A stretch of DNA of 18,711 nt from Oscillospiraceae bacterium (GCA_029009035.1 JAQXJQ010000074.1:1-18711), one strand, 5' to 3'. Positions 7,579 through 15,742 are shown, numbered from the stretch's first letter. The notes: generated by a model from the letters alone, not told the origin. Program-made: numbers and translations.

Positions 7579-9102
7579 ATGTTTGAGTTACGCGCGATCG
7601 AAAAACGATTTGACGCGGTAGTCGCGCTGAACGGCGCCCACCTGCAGGTGGCTCCGGGCGAGATCCGCGCTCTGCTGGGCTCCAACGGCTCCGGCAAGTC
7701 TACCATGATCAAGGTCCTGGCCGGTCTGGTCAACCCCAACGGCGGACAGGTCCTGGTGGACGGAAACCCCGTGGAGATCCACAACGGTCAGGACTCCAGA
7801 AAGCTGGGCATCGCTACGGCGTTCCAGGATCTGAGCCTGATCCCCACCATGAGTGTCAGAGACAATATCCTGCTGGGCAACGAGCCCTGCAACAAGTTCG
7901 GTGTCGTGGACAAAAAGGCCTGCGACGCCCTGATCGATTCCCTTTTGAAGCGTTTCCATATTGACTGCGACCCCAACGCTTATGTGCAGACCCTGATGCC
8001 CTCCGTCCAGACCATGCTGGAGGTGGCAAAGGCGGTTTCCCTGAAGCCCCGTCTGCTGCTGCTGGACGAGGTGACGGCCTCTCTGCACTACGATGAGATA
8101 GAAGTGCTCTTTTCCGTGATGCGCGAGCTGAAGGAGGAGGGCGTGGCCATGCTGTATGTGACCCACCGCATGAACGAGGTGTTCCAGGTCTGTGACACCA
8201 CCACCATCATGCGCAGCGGTGAGACGGTCACAGAGGGCAAAATGTCCGACTTCACCCTGGACGATATCGTCTACTATATGACCGGTCAGCGCCCGGATAA
8301 GGCGAGCAAGGCGGCTGAGCACGTGGCCGATGAGAACGGCGAGGTCCTGCTCAACGTGAAGGATCTGGCTGTGTATCCCAAGGTGCGGGATCTGAACCTC
8401 CGGGCCTGCAAGGGCGAGATCGTGGGGATCGGCGGCCTTCAGGGACAGGGCCAGTCGGAGTTCATCCGCGCGCTGCTGGGCGCCGAGCCCATTCAGGACG
8501 GCGTCATCGAGTATGACGGCAAGCAGGTGCACTTCAAGTCCCCCACGCAGGCCGTCAACGCCGGCATGGGCTTCATTTCCGGCGAGCGCAACCGGGAGGC
8601 CATGTTCCCCGTGCGTACGGTGGAGGAGAACATTCTGGCCGGCAAGGTGGCAAAGGGTAAGCTCTTTGCCTATATGACCCCGAAATCAAACCACGCGTTT
8701 GCCAACAGCGCAGTGGAGAAATATAACATCAAGATCGGAGCGCTGGACCACCCGGCCAACTCCCTCTCCGGCGGCAACCAGCAGAAGCTGGTGGTGGCCC
8801 GCTGGATCGCCATGCAGCCCAAGCTGCTGCTGCTGGATGACCCCACCAAGGGCGTGGACATCCACTCCCGTCAGGAGATCCACCGCATCCTCCGCCAGTG
8901 CGCGGATGAGGGCATGACCATCATCATCTCCTCCAGCGAGTCTGAGGAGCTGCTTGATGTTTCCGACCGTATTTATGTGTTCTATGAGGGCTGCGTGAGC
9001 GCAGTTCTGGAGGGCGCCAACAAGACGCCCGAGCTGCTGGTGGCCGCCATGATGGGCATGACCGGCAGCGAAGTCACCGCAGAAGGGGGGAAGGCAGAAT
9101 GA
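7579..9102 (+). CDS. Sugar ABC transporter ATP-binding protein, dual-domain RbsA/MglA type
   Basis: A 507-residue protein with two nucleotide-binding domains in one chain, as in RbsA, MglA, AraG and LsrA. Domain 1 has Walker A GSNGSGKST (34-42), Walker B LLLLDE (159-164) and the switch His196 in YVTHRMNE. In place of a signature motif it carries LMPSVQT (139-145). Domain 2 has a degenerate Walker A (GLQGQGQSE, 286-294), a good signature LSGGNQQ (396-402) and Walker B LLLLDD, with Asp421 where most relatives have the catalytic Glu. Only one of the two composite ATP sites therefore looks fully active. The start is ATG 7579 behind AGGAGAG. The gene overlaps the first permease by 4 bp. It energises import by the binding protein and permease pair at the inner face of the membrane. 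Confidence 0.94.
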   Translation: MFELRAIEKRFDAVVALNGAHLQVAPGEIRALLGSNGSGKSTMIKVLAGLVNPNGGQVLVDGNPVEIHNGQDSRKLGIATAFQDLSLIPTMSVRDNILLGNEPCNKFGVVDKKACDALIDSLLKRFHIDCDPNAYVQTLMPSVQTMLEVAKAVSLKPRLLLLDEVTASLHYDEIEVLFSVMRELKEEGVAMLYVTHRMNEVFQVCDTTTIMRSGETVTEGKMSDFTLDDIVYYMTGQRPDKASKAAEHVADENGEVLLNVKDLAVYPKVRDLNLRACKGEIVGIGGLQGQGQSEFIRALLGAEPIQDGVIEYDGKQVHFKSPTQAVNAGMGFISGERNREAMFPVRTVEENILAGKVAKGKLFAYMTPKSNHAFANSAVEKYNIKIGALDHPANSLSGGNQQKLVVARWIAMQPKLLLLDDPTKGVDIHSRQEIHRILRQCADEGMTIIISSSESEELLDVSDRIYVFYEGCVSAVLEGANKTPELLVAAMMGMTGSEVTAEGGKAE

Positions 9103-10178
9103 CCAATGTGAAAAGCGCGATGACACGCTTCCGCAGATCACCGGCGTTTGTAGGCTTTATCCTGTTCCTGGTGGCGCTGGTGCTCAACGCCCTGCTTCAG
9201 GGTCCCGCTTCCTTCTTTACGGTGAAGACCATCAACACCCTGTTTGCAAAAAATGTGCCCTTTATTCTGGTGACCATCGCCCAGAGCATCCTGCTGCTGG
9301 CCGGTACCATGGATGTCTCCTGCGGTGTGCAGGTGGCTCTGGTCAATGTGGTCATCATCATGTGCGGCCAGGAGCTGGGGCTGCCCTTCTTCGTCTGCTG
9401 CCTGCTGGGCATCGCGGCGGCGGTGATCGCCTCTCTGGTGTGCTGGGTGTGCTGCTCCGTGTTCCGCCTGCCCGCACTGCTGGCCAGCTATGCCCTGACC
9501 TACGCCATCAAGGGCGTCAACGTTCTCATTATGAGCGTCCCTCAGGGTAAGGTGGCAAAGGTGTACTACAAGGCCTATGACTCCCAGATCCTCGGCTTTA
9601 TCCCGGTGTCCGCGCTGGCGCTGGTGCTGGTCTTGCTCATCTGGCTGTATGTGAAGCGGACAAGGTTCGGCTCCCATATCTACGCCGTGGGCGCCAATCC
9701 CCGCAACGCCTTCGCCGCCGGCATCAGCCCTGTGAAGGTCCAGCTGAAGGCCTTCCTGCTCAAGGGCGTGATCGTGGGCATCGCCGGTATCTGCATCACC
9801 CTGATGATCGCCTCCGGCAACCCCCTGCAGGCTGAGGATTACGGTCTGCGCTCCCTGTCCGCCTGTATCATCGGCGGTTTGGGCTTCGGCGGCTGGGGCT
9901 CCGTGTCCTGCGCGGTGTTCGGCTCCGGCTTCTATGTGTTCATTCAGAACTCTGTGTACTACTTCTTCTCTCTGCTGGTCAAGATGATCCCCGGCTTCTC
10001 CGTGACCAGCTATTGGCAGAACTTTGTGTCCGACATTATCATTTTCCTGGGTCTGCTGATGACCATTGTGACGGCCAAGGGCCAGCGCGAAGCGCTGAAG
10101 CAGGGCATCGTGAGCCAGTTCCGGCTGAACGGTAAGCCCGCAGCCGCAGGCAAGGAGGGTGACGGCGATGAAAACTAA
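9099..10178 (+). CDS. Sugar ABC transporter permease 1 (RbsC-type, BPD_transp_2)
   Basis: A 359-residue membrane protein of the branched-chain/ribose permease family, with about eight to ten hydrophobic spans. Diagnostic segments are LLAGTMDVSCGVQVALVNVV (the 'G-x-x-D-L-S-v-G' region), YAVGANPRNAFAAGISPVKV (the cytoplasmic loop that contacts the ATPase) and ACIIGGLGFGGWGSVSCAVFG (the 'iGG-x-x-x-x-Gg-G-S' motif). It starts at ATG 9099 inside the end of the ATPase gene, with a purine-rich GGGGGGAAGG upstream, so the two are translationally coupled. It probably forms a heterodimeric channel with the next gene's product. The C-terminus is a soluble tail rich in Lys and Gly. Confidence 0.92.
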   Translation: MTNVKSAMTRFRRSPAFVGFILFLVALVLNALLQGPASFFTVKTINTLFAKNVPFILVTIAQSILLLAGTMDVSCGVQVALVNVVIIMCGQELGLPFFVCCLLGIAAAVIASLVCWVCCSVFRLPALLASYALTYAIKGVNVLIMSVPQGKVAKVYYKAYDSQILGFIPVSALALVLVLLIWLYVKRTRFGSHIYAVGANPRNAFAAGISPVKVQLKAFLLKGVIVGIAGICITLMIASGNPLQAEDYGLRSLSACIIGGLGFGGWGSVSCAVFGSGFYVFIQNSVYYFFSLLVKMIPGFSVTSYWQNFVSDIIIFLGLLMTIVTAKGQREALKQGIVSQFRLNGKPAAAGKEGDGDEN

Positions 10179-11163
10179 TGTGGCCACCGGCAATATGTCC
10201 GCGGGACAGCGGGTAAAGTCCTTCATCCAGAAAAGCCCTGCGCGCATGGCGTTTATCATCGCGTGTATTCTGTACATTGCGACCATTGCCATTTCTCCCT
10301 CTTCTCTGAACGCCAGCGCCATTGGCTCCATCATCATGCTGACTCTGCTTTTGAGCTTCGCCTCGGCCGGTCAGACCATCGTGCTTATCGGCGGCGGCAT
10401 GGACTTCGGCGTGGGCGCGGTCATGTCCTCCGCGGCAATTCTGACCACCACGATTATGAACAGCCAGGACGGCCACTTCCTCCAGCTGCTGGTGACGGCG
10501 CTGGCCATGGGCGCTCTGGTGGGTATGATCAACGGCCTGTGCACCGTGAAGATCGGTCTGCCTCCCCTGATCGTGACCATGGCCATCGCCAATGTGGTCA
10601 CCCGGATGCAGTATGTGCTGACCCAGGGCAGCCCCATGGGTTATGCCTCTCCCACCTTCATCAAGTCGGTGACCGCTCGTCTGTTTGGCCTGCAGTTCCT
10701 GCCCTCCATCGTGCTGTACGCCATCATCATTATCCCGCTGGTCTACTTCCTGCTCAACCGCTCCCGGTTTGGCAAGCAGGTCTATCTGGTGGGCAACAAC
10801 CCGGTGGCGGCCCGGCTCAACGGCGTGAATGTGGCCAAGATCCAGGTGCTGACCTATGTGTTCTCCGGCATGTTTGCCGCCTTCGCCGGTATGCTGGGCG
10901 CGGCCTATATGAACGCGGCCCGCTGCCAGATCTTTGATGAATACGCCTATAACTCCCTGATCGCGGTCATCATCGGCGGCACCCTGTTCTCCGGCGGCGT
11001 GGGTTCCTACACCGGCAGTATCGCCGGCTCTCTGGTGCTGGTGGTGCTCAGCAACCTGCTGACTGCTGTGGGCTTTACTCAGCCTCAGCGCAATGTGGCC
11101 ATGGGCCTGATCATGGTCGCGCTGCTGATCCTTTATAACCGTGAAAAGAATGTTCGCCAGTAA
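10168..11163 (+). CDS. Sugar ABC transporter permease 2 (RbsC-type, BPD_transp_2)
   Basis: A 331-residue paralogue of the preceding permease. It carries LIGGGMDFGVGAVMSSAAI, YLVGNNPVAARLNGVNVAKI and AVIIGGTLFSGGVGSYTGSI, the canonical RbsC motifs, here closer to consensus than in the first permease. ATG 10168 is chosen because AAGGAGG (10152-10158) lies 9 nt before it; this makes an 11-bp overlap with the upstream gene. GTG 10159 is directly against that site and is unlikely. Two distinct permeases with one fused ATPase resemble the LsrACD and rhamnose-type layouts rather than RbsAC, which has a single permease. A terminator follows within 15 bp, so this gene closes the import operon. Confidence 0.92.
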   Translation: MKTNVATGNMSAGQRVKSFIQKSPARMAFIIACILYIATIAISPSSLNASAIGSIIMLTLLLSFASAGQTIVLIGGGMDFGVGAVMSSAAILTTTIMNSQDGHFLQLLVTALAMGALVGMINGLCTVKIGLPPLIVTMAIANVVTRMQYVLTQGSPMGYASPTFIKSVTARLFGLQFLPSIVLYAIIIIPLVYFLLNRSRFGKQVYLVGNNPVAARLNGVNVAKIQVLTYVFSGMFAAFAGMLGAAYMNAARCQIFDEYAYNSLIAVIIGGTLFSGGVGSYTGSIAGSLVLVVLSNLLTAVGFTQPQRNVAMGLIMVALLILYNREKNVRQ

Positions 11164-11177
11164 TATCACATGAGATG

Positions 11178-11224
11178 CGGGGGACAGGTACAGGTGGATG
11201 CCTGGCCTGTCCTCCGTTTGTTTT
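11178..11224 (+). terminator. Rho-independent terminator after the sugar importer operon
   Basis: CGGGGGACAGG (11178-11188) pairs with CCTGTCCTCCG (11206-11216) with one G-T wobble. An inner CAGG/CCTG stem (11191-11194 with 11201-11204) extends the hairpin, and TTTGTTTT follows directly. The structure starts 15 bp after the permease stop and ends 18 bp before the MFS start. Confidence 0.82.
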
Positions 11225-11242
11225 ATGAAGGGGGATGTGCCC

Positions 11243-12433
11243 ATGGAAGGGCGTGCGGAACAGCGGGTGGTAAAGGGGATCACGGCGGCAATTCTGGGCA
11301 CCAGTTTTGCCTATGCCTTTTCCAACTCCATTACCTCCGTGCTCATCAACGAACTTGTGGATGCCTTTGCCCTGACGGGAGCGGCCCAGGGGCTTTTGAG
11401 CAGTATGCTCAGTCTGGGCCAGATGGCGGCATTCCTGCTCAACCCCATGCTTCAGGGGCGGGTGAACAAGATGACCTTGCTGCTGCTGGCCGGGTTTTTG
11501 CAGGTGGTCATGCTGCTGGGGTCCGGCTTTGCGCCCACCTTTGCGCTCTTTGCCCTGGCGATGGCGGTGCTGGGCATGGGCGGCGGCTGGCTGGACGGCG
11601 GGATCAATTCCTGCATGATCGACCTCCATCCCACGGATAATCCCAAGTATCTGGGGATGCTCCACGGCATTTACGGTGTGGGCAGCCTGCTGGCGCCCCT
11701 GGTGATCCAGTGGCTGCTGCTGGCTATGGCATGGCGGTCTGTGCTGTGCTGCATTGCCGGACTTGTCCTGCTGGCCATGGTGCTGGTGGCCCTCACCCGC
11801 AAGGGGGTAGGGGTGGGCGGCCCCAAAAGTATGGGGGAGGAGCGTCTGACTCCTGCCCAGGTATGGGACTACCTCAAAAAAGGCCGAAATCTGCTGCTGC
11901 TGGGCTGCGCTGCCCTGACTACGATGGTGCAGGGCGGTGTGAACTGCTGGATCGTGCGCTATATGTTCCTGGCCCATGACCGTGGGGCGCTGGGTGCCAC
12001 CTGTCTGACGGTCTACTGGATCGCTGCCACCGTCAACCGCTTTCTGGCGCCCCGTCTGCGGGTGCGTCCGCTGGTGATGCTGATGGGCGGCTCCCTGCTG
12101 GCGTCGCTGTTTCTGGGTGCCGGCATCCTCAGCGGGAGCGCCGCTGCCATGTGCGTTTGCGTGGGCCTTGTGGGTCTGGTCACCGGCCACTTTATTCCCA
12201 TGATCGTATCGGTGAGCGCGGAAGGATACCGGGGCAGCACCACCCTGACCACTTCCGCCGTGATGCTGGTGATGGGGGTGGTGAGAGTTCTGCTCCCCCT
12301 GACCATGGCCGCTTTGACCGATGCTGTTTCTGTTTCCGCCGGCATGGCGCTGCCCGCGGTGGCAGGCTTGCTGGGCGCCGCTTTGTGCGCTGTGGCGCTG
12401 CGTTGGAAGGCGGGGGAGGGAACAGGCGAATGA
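11243..12433 (+). CDS. MFS transporter (sugar/fucose-permease-like)
   Basis: A 396-residue protein with about twelve hydrophobic spans, the usual MFS length. The N-terminal half contains ITSVLINELVDAFALTGAAQGLLSS and GMGGGWLDGGINSCMIDLHP, followed by LGMLHGIYGVGSLLAPL. That last block resembles the 'N-x-L-H-g-x-f-G-v-G-a-l-l-g-P' segment of the FucP/TsgA-like branch. ATG 11243 is preferred because AAGGGGG (11228-11234) is 8 nt upstream. Earlier in-frame ATGs at 11198 and 11225 fall inside or on the edge of the terminator. It overlaps the AraC-type regulator gene by 4 bp, so transporter and regulator are probably made together. Direction and substrate are unknown; uptake of a sugar or efflux of an aglycone both fit. 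Confidence 0.85.
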   Translation: MEGRAEQRVVKGITAAILGTSFAYAFSNSITSVLINELVDAFALTGAAQGLLSSMLSLGQMAAFLLNPMLQGRVNKMTLLLLAGFLQVVMLLGSGFAPTFALFALAMAVLGMGGGWLDGGINSCMIDLHPTDNPKYLGMLHGIYGVGSLLAPLVIQWLLLAMAWRSVLCCIAGLVLLAMVLVALTRKGVGVGGPKSMGEERLTPAQVWDYLKKGRNLLLLGCAALTTMVQGGVNCWIVRYMFLAHDRGALGATCLTVYWIAATVNRFLAPRLRVRPLVMLMGGSLLASLFLGAGILSGSAAAMCVCVGLVGLVTGHFIPMIVSVSAEGYRGSTTLTTSAVMLVMGVVRVLLPLTMAALTDAVSVSAGMALPAVAGLLGAALCAVALRWKAGEGTGE

Positions 12434-13359
12434 CCGGCGAAGCACAGGTGGGAAACCGTGCCCCCCAGAGCTTTTTCTGGGACTACAGGATGAAGCCGGA
12501 CTTTCCCTTTTCGGCCATCGATTATACTGTGACCGATCCGGTGGGGGATGGCTCCCCCCGGCTGCACTGGCACAGCTACTTTGAGCTGGGTGTATGCACC
12601 CAGGGGGAAGGGGTCTTTTACTTCGGGGAAAAGGCCTATGCCTACTCCGTGGGGGACATCTTTCTGGTCAACAATCTGGAAAAGCACGGGGCGGCAGCGC
12701 GGAAGGGTACGAACACCCGGTTTCGATTTTTTCTCTTTTTGCCGGAGCTGTTTTTGGAGGGGGCCGACCCCTGGGAGTCGGAATATCTGCTCCCGTTCCG
12801 GTATGACAGCAGCCGGTTCTGTAACTGCATTTCCGGAGAGAGCGGCGAGGGGCGGAGGCTGCGTCCGTTGCTGGACGATCTGTGGGAGGACGCCTGCGGC
12901 AGTCGCCCGGGATGGGAGCGGCTGATCCGTGCGCGGCTGCGTCTGGCGCTGGCCGAGCTGTGCAGCCTGCTCCGGGTGGACGAGAGCGCGGCGTCCGCAT
13001 CCGCTCTGGCGGATTACCTGCGTCTGCGTCCGGCACTGACCTATATTGACGCAAACTTTTCCCGCCGTTTGAACCAGAAGGAGGTCGCCGCGCTGTGCTA
13101 TCTCAGCGAATCCCGCTTCCGTCACCTGTTCCGGGAGCAGATGCACATGAGCTTTCAGGACTATGTGGCAAAGCTGCGCTATCTGGACGCCAGAGGGCGG
13201 ATCGCCTCCGGGCAGGGCAGCATTTCCGAGGCGGTTCGGGAGGCGGGATTCTCCAATCCCTACAGCTTCTACAAAATGTTTCGGGAGAATGAGGGCGTCA
13301 CGCCCCGCGTTTGGCGGTCACATCTTGTGGACGGGAAAGACGGGTGTGCAGCGGAATAG
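12430..13359 (+). CDS. AraC family transcriptional regulator with cupin sensor domain
   Basis: A 309-residue regulator. The N-terminal cupin (about residues 40-90) shows LHWHSYFELGVCTQGEG...YAYSVGDIFLVNNLEKHG, the typical effector-binding beta barrel. The C-terminal part (about 200-297) carries two helix-turn-helix units: LNQKEVAALCYLSESRFRHLFRE near 214-236, and ISEAVREAGFSNPYSFYKMFRE near 265-286, ending in the expected G-V-T-P. It starts at ATG 12430, overlapping the MFS stop, with GGAGGG 9 nt upstream. By position it is the likely regulator of its own MFS gene and of the flavoenzyme gene that follows after an AT-rich gap. The effector is unknown. Confidence 0.92.
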   Translation: MTGEAQVGNRAPQSFFWDYRMKPDFPFSAIDYTVTDPVGDGSPRLHWHSYFELGVCTQGEGVFYFGEKAYAYSVGDIFLVNNLEKHGAAARKGTNTRFRFFLFLPELFLEGADPWESEYLLPFRYDSSRFCNCISGESGEGRRLRPLLDDLWEDACGSRPGWERLIRARLRLALAELCSLLRVDESAASASALADYLRLRPALTYIDANFSRRLNQKEVAALCYLSESRFRHLFREQMHMSFQDYVAKLRYLDARGRIASGQGSISEAVREAGFSNPYSFYKMFRENEGVTPRVWRSHLVDGKDGCAAE

Positions 13360-13384
13360 CCGGATCTGATATAAACAGGAACGG

Positions 13385-13449
13385 TTTTGAGATTTCCGTT
13401 TTCGGGGTGCGTGTTGTAAAATTGACACAGGAAATAACTTTTGCGATTT
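13385..13449 (+). promoter_or_regulatory. AT-rich regulatory region with direct repeat and TTGACA box before the flavoenzyme gene
   Basis: The 152-bp gap 13360-13511 is much richer in A and T than its surroundings. It contains TTTTGAGATTT (13385-13395) and TTTTGCGATTT (13439-13449), 10 of 11 bases identical and 54 bp apart, about five helical turns. Between them lies a perfect -35 box TTGACA (13422-13427). No good -10 is found at 16-18 bp (the best is GATTTG), as expected if an activator is needed. A small AACGG/CCGTT dyad (13380-13384, 13396-13400) overlaps the first copy. That these are sites for the adjacent AraC-type protein is inference. Confidence 0.4.
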
Positions 13450-13511
13450 GAAGATTTGTGCGGAACATACAGAAAATTGCCGCGGTCTTAGAAAAGGAAG
13501 GAGAGTTTTCC

Positions 13512-15623
13512 ATGCTGAAGTATCCCAACCTGTTTACCCCCATTCAAATCGGAAACATGACTGTCCCCAACCGCATCTGCCACGTACCCACGGATGTCAG
13601 CTCCTCCAATGCCGACGGTTCGGTGAGCGAGCGGGACATCCATCACCACAGCGAGATCGCCAAGGGCGGCGCCGGCCTCATCATCGTGGGCGCCACCTCT
13701 CCCGACGGCAAGACCGGCCGACCCACCGTCACCGGTCTGGTGGCTGACGATGACAACTTCATCCCCGGCCTTGCCCGGCTGGCGGAGGGGATGCACAAGT
13801 ACGGCGCCAAGTGCGTGGTCCAGCTCCAGCACCCCGGCCGCCAGTGCGCCATTCCCCGCTATAATACCATGTCCGCCACGGATATGGTGGTCAAGCTGCC
13901 CTGGAGCGCAGGCCATGAGATCGTCTATGAAAACGCGGAGGAGAAGGGCAAGCCTGTGCGCGCCATGACCACCGAAGAAGTGGTGGACATGGTGGACAAA
14001 TTCTCCGAAGCCGCATGGCGTGTGAAGCAGGCGGGCTTTGACGGCGTGGAGCTCCATGCCGCCCACGGCTACCTGATCTCCCAGTTCATGTCGCCCTATC
14101 TGAATAAACGCAATGACCGCTGGGGCGGCAGCTTTGAGAACCGGATGCGGTTCCCCCTGGCCATCATCTCCTCCATCCAGAAGAAGTGCGGTAAGGACTT
14201 CCCCATTCTGGTCCGCTACTCCGTGGACGAGTGGGTGGAAGGCGGCCGCGAGTGCGAGGAGAGCGTGCGCATGGCGGTGGAGTTCGAGCGTGCCGGTGTG
14301 GCAGCGCTGGATCTGAGCCAGTGTATCCAGGAAAGTCCCGGTGCGGGCTTCGACCCCATGTACTATCCCGAGGGCTGGACGGTCTATGCCTCCCGTGCGG
14401 TGAAGAAGGCCGTGTCCATCCCCGTCATCAACAGCCACACCTTCCGTAACCCCGATTTTTGCGAAACGGTCGTGGCCGACGGCGATACCGATATGGTGGG
14501 CCTGTCCCGCCAGCTGCTGTGTGACCCCTATTGGCCGCTGAAGGCCTATCTGGGCAAGCCGGAGCAGATCCGCCGCTGCATCTCCTGCCTCACCGGCTGC
14601 TGGCAGGAGAGCATGATGGCCAAGAAGGAGATCGGCTGCGCCATCAATCCCGCCTGCGGACACATGGAGTTTGACGATCTGAAGCCTGCCGAAAAGCCCC
14701 TGCGTGTGGGTATCGTGGGCGGCGGCCCCGCCGGCATGGAGGCTGCTCGCATCGCCACGGTCCGGGGACACAAAGTCACTTTGTTTGAAAAAACCGGTGA
14801 GCTGGGCGGCGCCATCCTGGGCTGCTGCATGGCGCCGGGCAAGGAGAAGATGAAGTGGTACGCCGACTGGATCCGAAACCAGATCAGCCAGCTGAAGGTG
14901 GATGTGCGCCTGCGTACCTGTCCCACTGTGGAGGAACTGAAGCAGTTCGATGTGGTGCTCAACGCCACCGGTGCCTCCAGCTATGTGCCCGACTGCATCG
15001 GCGCGGAGCGGGTGGTGCCCTTTGAGCAGGCCATTGCCTGCCCCAAGGTGAACTGCCCCTTCCATCCCAAGGACCGCACCATGCGCCCCCTGGGCGAGCG
15101 GGTCCTGGTCTGGGGCGACCACTATGCCGCTGCCGATACCGCCGCCGCTCTGGCCAACATGGGCAAGGCGGTGACCATCGTCACCGACAAGAAGGAGTTC
15201 GGCTCCACGGTGGAGGTCATCCATATGTACGTTCTGCGCAAGCGCTTTGCCCAGACCGACGCCGAGGCCCTGGAGAGCAAGCCCTTCAAATATCCTGTCA
15301 AGGTCATTGAGAACAGCACCGTTTACAGCATCGAAGAGGGCAAGGTGGTGCTGCTGGACAAGAACTTCAATCGGACCGAGCTGGAGATCGACGATGTGGT
15401 GACCTGCCACACCAGATCCAACACCGGGCTCTTTGAGCAGCTGCGCTCGGCCGGTGTGCCGGTCATCAACGCGGGCGACAGCAAGAGCCCCCGCAATCTC
15501 CATGCGGCAGTGATGGAGGGCGCCACCTTCGGCCTCAAGCTGGAGGAGAGCGTGCTGATGAATCCCAACCACAGCGTGGTGAATGACCTTCCTGCCGATG
15601 TGCGCGCGCAGCTGGGCTGCTGA
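13512..15623 (+). CDS. NADH:flavin oxidoreductase, Old Yellow Enzyme/FadH-like FMN-FAD-4Fe4S ene-reductase
   Basis: A 703-residue multidomain flavoenzyme, close in layout to 2,4-dienoyl-CoA reductase (FadH), BaiCD/BaiH, daidzein reductase and enoate reductases. Residues 1-345 form the Old Yellow Enzyme barrel binding FMN, with HAAHGYLISQFMSP at 182-195 and NKRNDRWGGSFENR at 198-211. A 4Fe-4S cluster is indicated by Cys356, Cys359, Cys363 and Cys376 (C-x2-C-x3-C-x12-C). The FAD domain has GGGPAG at 403-408. The pyridine nucleotide domain begins at LVWGDHYAAADTA (532-544), where the usual second glycine-rich loop is altered. ATG 13512 has AAGGAG 8 nt upstream. It is monocistronic, between its own regulatory region and a strong terminator. 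It reduces an activated C=C bond, possibly of a plant-derived phenolic, bile acid or enoate. The substrate cannot be assigned. Confidence 0.92.
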   Translation: MLKYPNLFTPIQIGNMTVPNRICHVPTDVSSSNADGSVSERDIHHHSEIAKGGAGLIIVGATSPDGKTGRPTVTGLVADDDNFIPGLARLAEGMHKYGAKCVVQLQHPGRQCAIPRYNTMSATDMVVKLPWSAGHEIVYENAEEKGKPVRAMTTEEVVDMVDKFSEAAWRVKQAGFDGVELHAAHGYLISQFMSPYLNKRNDRWGGSFENRMRFPLAIISSIQKKCGKDFPILVRYSVDEWVEGGRECEESVRMAVEFERAGVAALDLSQCIQESPGAGFDPMYYPEGWTVYASRAVKKAVSIPVINSHTFRNPDFCETVVADGDTDMVGLSRQLLCDPYWPLKAYLGKPEQIRRCISCLTGCWQESMMAKKEIGCAINPACGHMEFDDLKPAEKPLRVGIVGGGPAGMEAARIATVRGHKVTLFEKTGELGGAILGCCMAPGKEKMKWYADWIRNQISQLKVDVRLRTCPTVEELKQFDVVLNATGASSYVPDCIGAERVVPFEQAIACPKVNCPFHPKDRTMRPLGERVLVWGDHYAAADTAAALANMGKAVTIVTDKKEFGSTVEVIHMYVLRKRFAQTDAEALESKPFKYPVKVIENSTVYSIEEGKVVLLDKNFNRTELEIDDVVTCHTRSNTGLFEQLRSAGVPVINAGDSKSPRNLHAAVMEGATFGLKLEESVLMNPNHSVVNDLPADVRAQLGC

Positions 15624-15641
15624 CCGAAAAAAGCATAACGC

Positions 15642-15671
15642 AAAAAGCCACCGATGCGTCGGTGGCTTTTT
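15642..15671 (+). terminator. Rho-independent terminator after the flavoenzyme gene
   Basis: AAAAAGCCACCGA (15642-15654) and TCGGTGGCTTTTT (15659-15671) form a perfect 13-bp stem with the 4-nt loop TGCG, 18 bp after the stop codon. The A-run and T-run make it potentially bidirectional. Confidence 0.92.
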
Positions 15672-15707
15672 GTCAGCCTGAATATGGCAAAAATCAACAA
15701 AAACATC

Positions 15708-15736
15708 TTGCAAATGAGCTCTGTTTTGAGTATAAT
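15708..15736 (+). promoter_or_regulatory. Sigma-A promoter of the MsmX-type ATPase transcript
   Basis: TTGCAA (15708-15713), a 17-bp spacer and a perfect TATAAT (15731-15736) sit just after the preceding terminator in an AT-rich patch. The expected transcription start is near 15743, about 220 bases before the coding region. This is the best promoter in the window. Confidence 0.85.
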
Positions 15737-15742
15737 AATTAA

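Noticed and set aside
11198..11242. Longer N-terminus for the MFS protein from ATG 11198
   Set aside because: This start lies inside the terminator hairpin and has no ribosome site, while ATG 11243 has a good one and begins a normal MFS N-terminus.
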